DNA from: Salinibacillus kushneri | GTDB taxonomy: Bacteria; Bacillota; Bacilli; Bacillales; Alkalibacillaceae | Direction of reading: 5' to 3' | DNA: 64,000 nt | Assembly (NCBI RefSeq): GCF_900111405.1 | Contig: NZ_FOHJ01000004.1 | Coordinates: 124,001 to 188,000 of the forward strand | Shown here: one piece after another, positions 26,435 through 36,263 of the stretch | How the letters are laid out: the number at the start of each line of letters is the position of its first letter | Position numbering within the stretch: the first letter of the stretch is position 1 | The notes under the pieces: model-generated | What the model saw: the letters and a program-made list of their open reading frames with translations, nothing else | What the model was told of the DNA's origin: nothing | Databases searched by the model: none | Translations under genes and position numbers: made by a program

Positions 26435-27376
26435 GTGCTTGGTCTGATTGTCAGAAGGTTTTTTCAACTACTTATTCTGCTGATTGGTATTTCTTTAATT
26501 GTTTTTATGAGTATGCACCTGGCTCCGGGTGATCCAGCTGCCATTATCGGAGGACCAACAGCAAGTGAATCGGACATGGAGGCTATTCGAGAAGATCTAG
26601 GTCTGAATAAACCAGTCCTTGTACAGTACTTTGATTATATGAAAGGAGTAGTACAAGGAGACCTTGGCTATTCCTACCAAACAAATCAGGCTGTAACAGC
26701 TGCTATTATTACCAGATTTCCAAATACCTTTAATTTAGCTATTGCCAGTATGATTGTCGCTGTTGTGATTGGTGTTATTGCAGGAATTATTTCAGCTATT
26801 AAGCAAAATTCGTGGTTTGATCTTTCAAGTACAACAATTGCTCTAGCTGGTATATCAATTCCAAATTTTTGGTTAGGTTCCATGTTAATTCTCGTTTTTT
26901 CTGTAACATTAGGATGGTTACCTGTTGGAGGATTAAATGCACCTTTTTATACGTTAGAGGGTATGAAGCAATTAATTTTACCTGCTATTACACTTGGTAC
27001 AGCTTCGGCAGCTATGATTGCAAGAATGAGTAGATCAACGATGCTTGAAGTTGTTCGATCGGACTATATTCGAACAGCAAGAGCCAAAGGTGTTAAAGAA
27101 AAATCAGTTATATGGCTTCACGCGCTAAGAAATGCCATGATTCCGGTGATAACTGTAATTGGTGTGAACTTTGGATCCTTGCTGGGGGGAACCATTATTA
27201 CAGAACAGGTTTTTGCCATTAATGGAATTGGGCGACTCATGATTGACGGAATAGCCTCACGCGATTTTCCGGTTGTACAAGGAACCGTGTTACTTGTCGC
27301 TGCGTTATTTGTCATTGTTAATTTAATTGTTGATATTGTGTACGCAATGGTTGATCCAAGAATTAGCTATGAGTAG
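26435..27376 (+). CDS. Peptide ABC transporter permease (DppB/OppB type)
   Basis: A 313-residue permease with six membrane segments; the N-terminal VRRFFQLLILLIGISLIVF and APGDPAAIIGGP stretches are typical of DppB. The EAA loop is RTARAKGVKEKSVIWLHALR. It forms the import channel with the next gene. The GTG start at 26435 follows GGGGGGGAG. It is the first gene of a five-gene operon (permeases, binding protein, two ATPases). The ligand could be dipeptides, glutathione or gamma-glutamyl peptides, in view of the adjacent gamma-glutamyltransferase. Confidence 0.9.
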   Translation: MLGLIVRRFFQLLILLIGISLIVFMSMHLAPGDPAAIIGGPTASESDMEAIREDLGLNKPVLVQYFDYMKGVVQGDLGYSYQTNQAVTAAIITRFPNTFNLAIASMIVAVVIGVIAGIISAIKQNSWFDLSSTTIALAGISIPNFWLGSMLILVFSVTLGWLPVGGLNAPFYTLEGMKQLILPAITLGTASAAMIARMSRSTMLEVVRSDYIRTARAKGVKEKSVIWLHALRNAMIPVITVIGVNFGSLLGGTIITEQVFAINGIGRLMIDGIASRDFPVVQGTVLLVAALFVIVNLIVDIVYAMVDPRISYE

Positions 27377-27391
27377 AAAGAGGGTGAAAAA

Positions 27392-28291
27392 GTGGCATCA
27401 GAAATCGTAACGGAGCAACAAGTGAAAATGAAACCTAAAAAGAAAGAAAGTCAGGTTGTCCAGGTCTTTCGTAAGCTTATTAAAAATAAGCTCGCTGTCT
27501 TTGGTTTAATGATTATTACACTTCAACTATTAATGGCTATCTTTGCACCCTTTATTGTTGCCTATGAACCAGATGAACAAATTTTAGAGGCCACTGAATT
27601 ACCTATAGCTTCAGAAGGACATTGGCTGGGAACCGACAATTATGGCAGAGATATGTGGACAAGGCTTGTATATGGCGCAAGAATTTCTCTTGTTGTAGGT
27701 ATAATATCTGTTGTGATTGGTTTAGCTGGTGGTATTACTTTGGGATTACTTGCGGGCTATTATAAACGATTAGATGGAATAATCATGCGATTTGTTGATT
27801 TATTATTCGCATTTCCAGGTATTTTGCTGGCGATGTTAATTATCGCAATGTTAGGAACCAGCATAGTAAATGTTGTTATCGCGATTAGTATATGGTCTAT
27901 ACCGGGATGTGCGAGAATCGTTCGCGGCAGTGTATTGTCTGTAAAAAAGCAGGAGTACATTTTAGCTATGAAATCACTTGGTGCTAAAGATTCCCGAATC
28001 ATTATAAAACATATACTGCCAAACTGTGCTGCGCCTATTATTGTTTTTGCAACAATGCGTATGGCAACAACGATTTTATCTACTTCCGCATTAAGCTTTT
28101 TAGGGCTGGGTGCTCAACCACCATCTCCTGAGTGGGGAGCGATGATTTCAGCTGGCCAGGATTATATGTGGACATCACCGCATATGACAATCGTTCCAGG
28201 AATTGCCATCATGCTTGTTGTTTTTGCATTTAATGTAGTTGGTGACGGACTTCGTGATGCATTAGATCCAAATATGGAATATCCGGAATAA
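27392..28291 (+). CDS. Peptide ABC transporter permease (DppC/OppC type)
   Basis: A 299-residue permease with a cytoplasmic Lys-rich N-terminus (residues 1-35), the DppC N-terminal segment and LGTDNYGRDMWTRLVYGARIS, and the EAA loop AMKSLGAKDSRIIIKHILPN. It pairs with the upstream permease 16 bp away. GTG start at 27392 preceded by AAAGAGGGTG. The SFLGLGAQPPSPEWGAMISA block near residue 240 is a strong family marker. Confidence 0.92.
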   Translation: MASEIVTEQQVKMKPKKKESQVVQVFRKLIKNKLAVFGLMIITLQLLMAIFAPFIVAYEPDEQILEATELPIASEGHWLGTDNYGRDMWTRLVYGARISLVVGIISVVIGLAGGITLGLLAGYYKRLDGIIMRFVDLLFAFPGILLAMLIIAMLGTSIVNVVIAISIWSIPGCARIVRGSVLSVKKQEYILAMKSLGAKDSRIIIKHILPNCAAPIIVFATMRMATTILSTSALSFLGLGAQPPSPEWGAMISAGQDYMWTSPHMTIVPGIAIMLVVFAFNVVGDGLRDALDPNMEYPE

Positions 28292-28310
28292 TGGAAGAGG
28301 GGGAATAACA

Positions 28311-29849
28311 ATGAATAACAAAATGAAAGTATTCTTATTTATATTACTATCGGTTGTTCTCGTAACAGGCTGTAGTAATCCATCAAATTCAGATAACGCC
28401 AGTGAAAATGGTGAAAAAGCACAAGAAATAACCTATGCTAGTACTTCAGACGTTGTTGGGTTATCTCCAATCGATACCAATGATTCTGTATCGAATAATA
28501 TGATTAAACAAATCTATGAAACCTTATTTACAAGAAATCCAGAGACAATGGAGATTGAACCACTATTAGCCGAATCCTATGAAAATCCAGATAAAAATAC
28601 TTGGGTTATAAAATTAAAAGAAGGCATTACGTTTCACGATGGTACTGATTTTAATGCGAAAGCCGTAAAATATACATTTGATCAATTTGTTGATCCTGAT
28701 CGTGCCGCACCCAGGGCATCTTTATTAGAACCAATAAAATCAGTAGAAGTAAAGGATAAATATACCGTAGTCATTCATACGAAATATCCATATGGCGCCC
28801 TGCTTGCAGCACTATCACATCAAAACGCAGCGATTGTAAGCCCACAAGCAGATAAAGAAGGCGATTTAAATAAGAATCCTGTAGGAACCGGACCATTTGT
28901 TTTTGAGGAATGGGTTCAAGGTGATCATGTCACATTGAAGGGAAATCCTGATTATTGGCAGGGACAACCAAAACTAGAAACCGTTACTTTAAAGGTTGTT
29001 CCTGAATACTCAACGGCTGTTTCTATGTTGGAGACAGGGGAAGTTGATTTTATTGATGGGTTGCCTTCTGAGCAATTATCGCGCATTCAATCTATTGAAA
29101 ATGCAGAGATTCAAAAACAAGCCGGAACGCCTGTCTATTATTTAGGATTTAATATGGAAAAAGAACCATTTAATGATTTAGCATTTCGTCAGGCTATAGC
29201 TCACGCGCTTAATACCGACGTCTATGTGGAACAATTAAATGGTTTAGGTATTCAAAACGATAGTATTGTAGGCCCGAAAGTATTTGGCTATAAGGAAGAA
29301 GCTAAAGATGCAGGATATGATTATGATCCAGAAAAAGCAGAACAAATGCTGAAGGATAATGGTTATGCTGATCAGGAAATCACCTTATTGGCAGCAAATA
29401 CAGGCAGCTATTTAAAAATGGCAGAAATTGTTCAAGCGCAGTTATCCGAAATTGGTTTAAATGTGAACATTGAACAAATGGAATGGGGTACATTCTTAGA
29501 TACGACAAGAGAAGGTAATTTTGAAATAACCTTTATGGGATGGACGAACAGCACAGGTGATGGAAGCGAGTTGCTCTATCCAAATCTCCATTCTGACAAC
29601 ATAGGGGGGTCTAACCGCTTAAGATATAACAATGAAGAATTTGATCAATTAGTTGATGAATCTCGTACAAATGTTAATGAGGACGAGCGCTTGGAGAGTA
29701 TTCACAAAGCTAACATGATTGCCATTGAAGATGCTGTGATGATTCCAATGAATCATGGCGTGGTATCAGCTGCTTATCTAGACGACGTTAAAGGCTTGAA
29801 AATAGATGCTACCGGACAATGGAAACTATATAGCGTTAGTAGAGAGTAG
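28311..29849 (+). CDS. Peptide ABC transporter substrate-binding lipoprotein (SBP family 5)
   Basis: A 512-residue binding protein with lipobox VTGC (Cys at about residue 21) and the family 5 markers LLAESYENPDKNTWVIKLKEGITFHDGTDF and PVGTGPFVFEEW. It is tethered outside the membrane and hands ligand to the two permeases. The gene is 19 bp behind dppC-like and 7 bp ahead of the first ATPase. Family 5 binds di- and oligopeptides, nickel or glutathione; the ligand is not decided by sequence alone. Confidence 0.9.
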   Translation: MNNKMKVFLFILLSVVLVTGCSNPSNSDNASENGEKAQEITYASTSDVVGLSPIDTNDSVSNNMIKQIYETLFTRNPETMEIEPLLAESYENPDKNTWVIKLKEGITFHDGTDFNAKAVKYTFDQFVDPDRAAPRASLLEPIKSVEVKDKYTVVIHTKYPYGALLAALSHQNAAIVSPQADKEGDLNKNPVGTGPFVFEEWVQGDHVTLKGNPDYWQGQPKLETVTLKVVPEYSTAVSMLETGEVDFIDGLPSEQLSRIQSIENAEIQKQAGTPVYYLGFNMEKEPFNDLAFRQAIAHALNTDVYVEQLNGLGIQNDSIVGPKVFGYKEEAKDAGYDYDPEKAEQMLKDNGYADQEITLLAANTGSYLKMAEIVQAQLSEIGLNVNIEQMEWGTFLDTTREGNFEITFMGWTNSTGDGSELLYPNLHSDNIGGSNRLRYNNEEFDQLVDESRTNVNEDERLESIHKANMIAIEDAVMIPMNHGVVSAAYLDDVKGLKIDATGQWKLYSVSRE

Positions 29850-29856
29850 GGTTAGA

Positions 29857-30858
29857 ATGGAACAATTACTGGATGTTCAAAACTTAAAGATTCAATTTCG
29901 AACAGGTGAGGGGAAACTCTCCCCTGTTCGTGATATTTCCTTTCAGGTTCATAAAGGGGAAACCCTCTGTATTGTTGGAGAATCTGGATGTGGAAAGAGT
30001 ATTACCTCATTATCACTAATGGGATTATTGCCTGCTAACGGTGAAATCGCTGAAGAATCTTTCATTAAGCTGGATTCTGATGAATTAACCGGAAAATCAC
30101 AAGATGAGCTTCGCAAGCTTCGCGGAAATAGGATGTCTATGATTTTTCAGGAACCTATGACCGCTTTAAATCCTGTGTTTACGGTTGGCTACCAGTTAAG
30201 AGAACCATTATATATCCATCAAAAGTTAAGCAGAAAAGAGGCGAACCAAAAAGCTGTGGAATTACTGGATAAAGTCGGCATACCTGATCCGAAAAAAAGG
30301 GTAAAGCAATATCCTCATGAATTAAGTGGTGGAATGAGACAGCGTGTTATGATTGCCATGGCTTTAGCTTGTAAACCTTCTTTATTAATAGCAGATGAAC
30401 CGACGACTGCTTTAGATGTTACCATTCAAGCACAAATTCTTGATTTAATCGAGGATTTAAAGCAGGAAATGGATATGGGGATTATTTTTGTTACCCATGA
30501 TATGGGAGTGGTAGCCGAAATCGCAGACAGAGTAATGGTTATGTATGCTGGAGAAGTGGTTGAGATAGGTGAAGTAGAAGAGATTTTTAATCATCCTAAA
30601 CACCCTTATACTCAGGGATTACTGGCATCTGTGCCAAATGTTGAAGATGACGAACATACCCTTGAGTCCATTCCAGGTACATTACCGAATGTAAATGAAA
30701 AAATTGAAGGTTGCCGTTTTCATCCTCGTTGTCCATTGGCGACAGAGCAATGTCGCAAACAAGCTCCACCGATTTTCCATGTAAATGAAAATCATACTTC
30801 AAAATGCTGGTTACAAGAGGAGGCAAACATAAATGACAAGTCAACCACCACTTCTTGA
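29857..30858 (+). CDS. Peptide ABC transporter ATP-binding protein (DppD type)
   Basis: A 333-residue ATPase: Walker [10 protein letters not shown]-loop [12 protein letters not shown], signature [15 protein letters not shown], Walker [13 protein letters not shown], and the oligopeptide-type C-terminal extension with [17 protein letters not shown], which carries cysteines often binding an Fe-S cluster in this family. I chose ATG 29857, 7 bp after the binding-protein stop, over an in-frame start inside that gene. It ends 26 bp inside the next ATPase gene. Confidence 0.92.
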   Translation: MEQLLDVQNLKIQFRTGEGKLSPVRDISFQVHKGETLCIVGESGCGKSITSLSLMGLLPANGEIAEESFIKLDSDELTGKSQDELRKLRGNRMSMIFQEPMTALNPVFTVGYQLREPLYIHQKLSRKEANQKAVELLDKVGIPDPKKRVKQYPHELSGGMRQRVMIAMALACKPSLLIADEPTTALDVTIQAQILDLIEDLKQEMDMGIIFVTHDMGVVAEIADRVMVMYAGEVVEIGEVEEIFNHPKHPYTQGLLASVPNVEDDEHTLESIPGTLPNVNEKIEGCRFHPRCPLATEQCRKQAPPIFHVNENHTSKCWLQEEANINDKSTTTS

Positions 30859-31804
30859 AATTAGAGATTTGAAAAAATATTATCCAATCAAAAGCAGTAT
30901 TTTAAAACGTACTTCAGGGAATGTCAAAGCAGTTGAAAACATAAGTCTTGATGTCTATGAAGGAGAAACGCTTGGCGTTGTGGGCGAATCCGGTTGTGGT
31001 AAATCGACGTTTGGACGAACAGTTCTTGGTCTTGAAGAATTAACAGAAGGAACGATTTCATTTAAAGGTGAAAATATCGGGGGACTGTCCGAAAAACAGT
31101 TAAAGAAATTTAAAAAAGAAATGCAGATGATTTTTCAAGATCCATTTGCCTCCCTCGATCCTCGTCAAAGAATTGGGGATGCGATTGAAGAAGCTTTCAT
31201 TATTCATACAAATTTGTCTAAGAGAGAACGTGAAGAACGGGTTCGGAAGTTATTAACTGAAGTAGGATTAAAAGAAGAATATTATGAACGCTATCCACAT
31301 GAGTTTAGTGGAGGGCAGAGGCAGCGGATTGGTATTGCCCGGGCTATTGCTCTTAATCCAACCTTTATTGTATGTGATGAAGCTGTTTCAGCCCTTGATG
31401 TGTCCGTTCAGGCTCAAATTATTAAACTATTAAAGAAATTACAAGAGTCTCATCAATTGACCTATTTATTTATAGCTCATGATTTGGGAGTAGTCCGTCA
31501 TGTATGTGATCGTGTTCTCGTGATGTATTTAGGAGCTGCAGCTGAATTGGCACCAGCAAATCAATTATATAATAATCCTTTACATCCCTACACAAAAGCC
31601 TTGCTATCTGCTATACCCAGACCAATTCCCGGGAAAAAGAAAGAACGGATAAAATTAGAAGGAGACCTTCCTAATCCGTCTAATTACCCAAGTGGTTGTC
31701 CCTTTCACACACGCTGTCCTTTAGCAACAGCAAAATGTAAAAATATAATCCCTGAATGGCGTGAAGTGGAAAAAGGACATTTTGTTGCTTGTCATGAAGT
31801 GTAA
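30833..31804 (+). CDS. Peptide ABC transporter ATP-binding protein (DppF type)
   Basis: A 323-residue ATPase: Walker [11 protein letters not shown]-loop [18 protein letters not shown], signature [15 protein letters not shown], Walker [13 protein letters not shown], then [16 protein letters not shown] at the C-terminus. It forms the heterodimeric motor with the preceding ATPase. ATG 30833 follows AAGAGGAGG and overlaps the previous gene. The gamma-glutamyltransferase begins 36 bp after it on the same strand, with no terminator visible between. Confidence 0.92.
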   Translation: MTSQPPLLEIRDLKKYYPIKSSILKRTSGNVKAVENISLDVYEGETLGVVGESGCGKSTFGRTVLGLEELTEGTISFKGENIGGLSEKQLKKFKKEMQMIFQDPFASLDPRQRIGDAIEEAFIIHTNLSKREREERVRKLLTEVGLKEEYYERYPHEFSGGQRQRIGIARAIALNPTFIVCDEAVSALDVSVQAQIIKLLKKLQESHQLTYLFIAHDLGVVRHVCDRVLVMYLGAAAELAPANQLYNNPLHPYTKALLSAIPRPIPGKKKERIKLEGDLPNPSNYPSGCPFHTRCPLATAKCKNIIPEWREVEKGHFVACHEV

Positions 31805-31840
31805 TATAGAAAGTAAACTTATTGCCAAGAAAGGAATTTG

Positions 31841-33457
31841 ATGATGAAAGCATTTGATTATTTGAATTATCCCTATGCTTCTCAGCGTATGACAACAGTT
31901 GCCAATCGTGGTATGGTTGCAACATCTCAACCTTTAGCAGCTCAAGCTGGACTTGATATTTTGAAGCAGGGAGGAAATGCCATTGACGCAGCCATTGCCA
32001 CAGCTGCCGCATTAACCGTCGTGGAACCGACATCAAATGGGATAGGAAGTGATGCCTTTGCTTTAGTATGGACTAAAGGGAAGTTGTACGGATTAAATGG
32101 AAGCGGGCCATCTCCTAAATCTATCTCTATTCAAAAAGTAAAGAAAAAAGGGCATCGTAAAATGCCTGCATATGGATGGATTCCTGTTACCGTTCCAGGA
32201 GCACCTGGGGCATGGGCAGAATTATCGGATAAATTTGGAGTATTGCCATTCAAAGAAATCCTGAAACCTGCCATCGATTATGCAGAAATTGGCTATCCAA
32301 TCTCTCCAACCCTGGGAAAGTTCTGGAAAAAAGCTTATAAAAAATATAAAGAGGTACTGGATGGTGATGAGTTTAAACATTGGTTTGACACATTTGCCCC
32401 CAATGGAAAGGTGCCGGAAATTGGGGAAGTATGGCAATCAAAGGGTCATGCCAATACGTTAAAATCAATCGGGCAAACAAAAGCCAAATCATTTTATGAA
32501 GGGGAAATTGCCAATCAGATTTCAGCCTTCTCCGCAAAGCATGGTGGATTCTTAACCAAAGAAGATCTTGCTTCCTATCAACCAGAGTGGGTAAATCCGA
32601 TTTCTGTAAACTACAGAGGATATGATGTTTGGGAGATTCCTCCGAATGGGCAGGGTTTAGTTGCACTAATGGCATTAAATATCTTAAAAGGATTTTCGTT
32701 TACGGAAAAAGAAGCTGCGGATACATATCATAAACAAATGGAGGCTATGAAACTTGCATTTACAGACGGTCAAACTTATATTACAGAAGAAAAGGATATG
32801 AAGCATTCTGTTAATAAGCTGCTAAATGATACATATGCGGAAGAACGTCGAAAATTAATAAGGAATGAGGCTATCACTCCAGAGCCAGGTCAACCACTTA
32901 AAGGAGGGACCGTCTATCTGGCAACAGCTGATAAAGAAGGAAATATGGTATCCTTTATTCAAAGTAACTATATGGGATTTGGTTCTGGTTTAGTTGTACC
33001 GAATACTGGGATTGCTTTGCAAAACCGCGGACATAACTTTTCGCTTAATCCTTCGCACGATAATGCATTAAAAGGAGGAAAAAGGACATATCATACGATT
33101 ATTCCTGGCTTTTTAACAAAAAACGGAAATCCTGTTGGTCCATTCGGTGTCATGGGAGGTTTTATGCAGCCTCAAGGACATGTTCAAGTACTGATGAATA
33201 CAATTGATTTTCATTTAAATCCCCAGGCTGCTCTAGATGCACCGAGGTGGCAATGGATAGAAGGGAAAATGATAGCCGTGGAATCTACTTTTCCATCCCA
33301 TATTGCAGAATCCCTGGTTAGAAAAGGTCATGAAATTCAAGTGCAATTGGAGAAAGGGGCTTTTGGCCGAGGGCAAATGATATGGAAAGACAACGAGACA
33401 GGTACACTATACGGAGGGACGGAGTCCAGAACGGATGGCACCATTGCTTCCTACTAA
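31841..33457 (+). CDS. ggt: Gamma-glutamyltransferase family protein (YwrD-like)
   Basis: A 538-residue proenzyme-type protein. It begins GMVATSQPLAAQAGLDILKQ and contains VEPTSNGIGSDAFALVW. The autoprocessing/nucleophile threonine should be that of LKGGTVYLATADKEGN, near residue 358, followed by YMGFGSGLVVPNTGI. The usual second Thr and His of the TTHYS motif are replaced by Val-Tyr, as in the YwrD subgroup. No signal peptide is visible, so it is probably cytosolic: it could split imported gamma-glutamyl peptides or glutathione. The operon position behind a peptide importer supports this. AAAGGAA is the ribosome site. Confidence 0.87.
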   Translation: MMKAFDYLNYPYASQRMTTVANRGMVATSQPLAAQAGLDILKQGGNAIDAAIATAAALTVVEPTSNGIGSDAFALVWTKGKLYGLNGSGPSPKSISIQKVKKKGHRKMPAYGWIPVTVPGAPGAWAELSDKFGVLPFKEILKPAIDYAEIGYPISPTLGKFWKKAYKKYKEVLDGDEFKHWFDTFAPNGKVPEIGEVWQSKGHANTLKSIGQTKAKSFYEGEIANQISAFSAKHGGFLTKEDLASYQPEWVNPISVNYRGYDVWEIPPNGQGLVALMALNILKGFSFTEKEAADTYHKQMEAMKLAFTDGQTYITEEKDMKHSVNKLLNDTYAEERRKLIRNEAITPEPGQPLKGGTVYLATADKEGNMVSFIQSNYMGFGSGLVVPNTGIALQNRGHNFSLNPSHDNALKGGKRTYHTIIPGFLTKNGNPVGPFGVMGGFMQPQGHVQVLMNTIDFHLNPQAALDAPRWQWIEGKMIAVESTFPSHIAESLVRKGHEIQVQLEKGAFGRGQMIWKDNETGTLYGGTESRTDGTIASY

Positions 33458-33546
33458 GAAATACAATCTACCATCTATCGTCATTTCGAAATATAGTATC
33501 ACAACTTGATGTGTGTGTCTAATTTGTTCGTTCGGAGGTTTTATTT

Positions 33547-34158
33547 ATGACACAATGGCACCTTTTTTTAGCCTTTTTCCGTGTTGGAATATTCGGCTAT
33601 GGGGGAGGTCCATCGTCCATTCCTCTTGTACAAAAGGAAGTTGTAGAAAAATATAAATGGTTGGATGATGAAGAATTTGCCAATATTTTAGCGTTAGGGA
33701 ACTCTTTACCAGGACCTATTGCAACCAAAATGGCAGGCTATATCGGTTATCGGGTTTCTGGTATTTTGGGAATGGTTAATGCGGTTTTAGCGACCATCGT
33801 TCCTACTATCTTTTTAATTATCATATTGCTGACTTTCTTATCATCATTTAGTAATTTGGCCTGGGTAAACGGTATGACAGAGGCGGTAGTTCCTGTTGTA
33901 GGGGTAATGCTGGCATTACTAACCTATGGGTTTATTAAAAAATCCCATAAAGCAAACGGATGGCTTATAACTATAGGATTGCTTATCGCTTCTTTAATTC
34001 TTATTGAATGGCTCGGAGTTCATCCTGCTATTCTGATTGCCGTTATTTTGCTATATGCTCTTTTCAAACCAGCGAAACAAGAAGAGTCAGATGATAAAAA
34101 GGGAAAACAGGAAACAGCAAATGAGAATAAATCAGCAGAGAAAGGACAGTCTTCATGA
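33547..34158 (+). CDS. Chromate transporter family, half-size subunit (YwrB-like)
   Basis: A 203-residue membrane protein with the ChrA-family repeats FFRVGIFGYGGGPSSIPLVQ near the start and ALGNSLPGPIATKMAGYIGY near residue 50. It has about five or six membrane segments and a charged, Lys/Glu-rich C-terminal tail of 30 residues. Half-size ChrA proteins work as heteromeric pairs; the partner is encoded directly downstream with a 4-bp overlap. Family members export chromate, but a natural substrate in bacilli is unclear. Confidence 0.88.
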   Translation: MTQWHLFLAFFRVGIFGYGGGPSSIPLVQKEVVEKYKWLDDEEFANILALGNSLPGPIATKMAGYIGYRVSGILGMVNAVLATIVPTIFLIIILLTFLSSFSNLAWVNGMTEAVVPVVGVMLALLTYGFIKKSHKANGWLITIGLLIASLILIEWLGVHPAILIAVILLYALFKPAKQEESDDKKGKQETANENKSAEKGQSS

Positions 34159-34685
34159 TCTTATGGGATATATTTGTAGCCTTTTTTATTCCCGGTATCC
34201 TTGGTTATGGTGGTGGTCCTGCATCGATTCCTCTTGTGGAAAATGAAGTGGTGGATCGATTTGGCTGGATGACAGTAAATGATTTTAGTGAAATGCTGGC
34301 TATGGCCAACGCATTACCAGGTCCTATAGCAACCAAGATGGCGGGCTTCATCGGCTTTAATCAGGGAGGAATTCCGGGAGCTATTATTGGTGTATTAGCT
34401 ATCGTTGGTCCATCTCTTATTTTAATGATTACGTTACTCAATGTATTCGTAAAATTTAAGGATTCTCCTCGTGTAAGAAGGCTTACGGCATTAATTTTGC
34501 CGACGATTGCTATTCTACTCGGGATTATGGCCTTTGATTTTTTCCATACTGCTTTTGATGGGTCCGGGATATGGCATACACTATTTCTATCAATTGTAAG
34601 CTACATTTTATTGGAGAAGGTGAAGGTACATCCAGCCTTTGTTATTTTAGGGGCATTAGGATATGGGGCACTCTTTTTAGGATAG
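34155..34685 (+). CDS. Chromate transporter family, half-size subunit (YwrA-like)
   Basis: A 176-residue partner of the preceding protein with the same family motifs, FFIPGILGYGGGPASIPLVE and AMANALPGPIATKMAGFIGF. Its ATG overlaps the upstream stop (ATGA), so a 1:1 complex is likely. B. subtilis ywrA and ywrB form the same pair beside ywrC (Lrp family) and ywrD (gamma-glutamyltransferase), matching the composition of this region. Confidence 0.88.
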   Translation: MILWDIFVAFFIPGILGYGGGPASIPLVENEVVDRFGWMTVNDFSEMLAMANALPGPIATKMAGFIGFNQGGIPGAIIGVLAIVGPSLILMITLLNVFVKFKDSPRVRRLTALILPTIAILLGIMAFDFFHTAFDGSGIWHTLFLSIVSYILLEKVKVHPAFVILGALGYGALFLG

Positions 34686-34785
34686 GCTGTTAAAAATAGG
34701 TAATGATTTCCGCTCCAGGCAACTTGGTAGAAAATCAAAAGGGAGGCTTTAACACAATACTGGGATAAAAGAATATACAGGTTTT

Positions 34786-34844
34786 AAAATCACCACCAAT
34801 GATAAATACTTATAGAGAGTATCCGTTATAGGTGGTGATTTTTT
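34786..34844 (+). promoter_or_regulatory. Long hairpin that buries the ribosome site of the TolB-like gene and resembles a terminator
   Basis: AAAATCACCACC (34786-34797) pairs exactly with GGTGGTGATTTT (34831-34842); inside it ATAA-ATACT pairs with AGTAT...TTAT (34802-34825). The 3' arm holds the only Shine-Dalgarno-like sequence (AGGTGG) of the gene that starts TTG at 34843, and T6 follows the stem. It may terminate the preceding operon and control the next gene. Confidence 0.6.
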
Positions 34845-36087
34845 GATTGGACGTATTTTGCTGATAACTTTCTTGATGCTACCTAATTTAACAACAGTTA
34901 TTTCGGCTAATGAAAAAGCAGTCGATAAAGATATAAATGCAGCTTTTATTCGTGATAGCGATTTATGGCTTTATCAAGATAATAAGGAAATACAAATTAC
35001 TGATACAGGAAATGTGTTTGGACCACAGTGGTCACATGATGGGAAATACATCCTTTATCAAAAATCTTCACAAACAGACCAAAATAATCGAACCAAGAAT
35101 GAAATATGGGTTTATCATATTAAAACCGGAAAACAGAAAAAAGTTTTTTATGATGGACAAAATCCCAAGTGGGCACCACATAAAAATCTCATCGCCTTTC
35201 AAAGTGATGAAGTGTTAAACATTTCTGATCTGGATCGATTCTACAATATTGAGCTTGGGGTTAACAGCTATCAATGGTTGCCAGATGGAAGTGGTTTTCT
35301 TCTGTCATCACAGGCAGATTTATTACCAGATGGTTGGACCAGTCCGATTATTTATAAAAAGTATTTAACAAGGCCGTTAAGTAAAGTACAGATACATAAG
35401 GATATTGAACGATTATTAACTATCCCCAAAGAAATAGAGAAGGGTGGACAATCTATTTTATCGATTGGTGCGAACCACATTGCCTTTTCACCTAGTGGAA
35501 AATGGTCATCGATTATCATTTCTCCTACTGCATCATGGTCCATGGATAGCAATATGCTAACTTTGATGAATCGTAATGGATCTCATTTTGAAGTTCTTGA
35601 TGAAGTCATACTTGGTGTTGGAAATCCGAAATGGGCACCAGCTGAAGACAGACTTGCGTATATTGCAGGTGGTGGCAGGATTGTATTAGGATTTAAGGAT
35701 AAAGACTTAAAGATAAAAGAAATGCCTGTAAATCAGTCTTTAACACCCAAGAATTATGCGGAGCTTGATTTTACTTGGATAGATAATCAATCTCTTGTAA
35801 CTTCCCGAGTAGAAGAAAAGGAATGGTCAAATGAACCACGAGAACATCCATTAGCCAAGCTTAACTATATTGATTTGAAGCAGGATCAACAAAAGACGTT
35901 GACAAATCCACCGGAAAAATATGGGGATTATAAACCTACGTATATCCCCTCTAAACAAACGCTTGTATGGTTTCGGGGAAAGTCATTAACCGACACAGAT
36001 AAAAATGTCTGGCTAGCTGATCAAAAAGGGAAGAATCCAGAAATTTGGCTTGAAAATGTGGAAGATATAGCTATTTTTACCCCATAA
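34843..36087 (+). CDS. Exported TolB-like beta-propeller protein
   Basis: A 414-residue protein with a signal peptide (about residues 1-24, ending near VISANE) and repeated propeller blades with the WSHDGKYILY, WAPHKNLIAF, WLPDGSGFLLS, FSPSGKWSSI and WAPAEDRLAYI pattern. Such propellers bind partners rather than catalyse. The start is TTG 34843, the only one that keeps the signal peptide; its ribosome site is inside the hairpin described at 34786. Function unknown. Confidence 0.75.
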   Translation: MIGRILLITFLMLPNLTTVISANEKAVDKDINAAFIRDSDLWLYQDNKEIQITDTGNVFGPQWSHDGKYILYQKSSQTDQNNRTKNEIWVYHIKTGKQKKVFYDGQNPKWAPHKNLIAFQSDEVLNISDLDRFYNIELGVNSYQWLPDGSGFLLSSQADLLPDGWTSPIIYKKYLTRPLSKVQIHKDIERLLTIPKEIEKGGQSILSIGANHIAFSPSGKWSSIIISPTASWSMDSNMLTLMNRNGSHFEVLDEVILGVGNPKWAPAEDRLAYIAGGGRIVLGFKDKDLKIKEMPVNQSLTPKNYAELDFTWIDNQSLVTSRVEEKEWSNEPREHPLAKLNYIDLKQDQQKTLTNPPEKYGDYKPTYIPSKQTLVWFRGKSLTDTDKNVWLADQKGKNPEIWLENVEDIAIFTP

Positions 36088-36188
36088 TGCCTGTTGCTTA
36101 CTTTATAGCACAGGATACAACTGTTCGTGCATTTAGTGAGAATTTCTTAAGAAAGCGGAAATGTTTGTCGAAATATTCAAATATCAAT

Positions 36189-36241
36189 TTGACTAAATTT
36201 CACTACCAGTGATAATATGAAGATATATGTAAGCGTTTTCT
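36189..36241 (+). promoter_or_regulatory. Promoter and cre box of the lactate oxidase/monooxygenase gene
   Basis: TTGACT (36189-36194) and TAATAT (36213-36218) with an 18-bp spacer form a sigma-A promoter. ATGTAAGCGTTTTCT (36227-36241) fits the cre consensus WTGNAANCGNWNNCW at every fixed position and lies at the expected start of transcription, so CcpA would repress this gene by blocking the polymerase. Confidence 0.75.
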
Positions 36242-36263
36242 GAAAAGAGGGGGCCTTGAAGAA

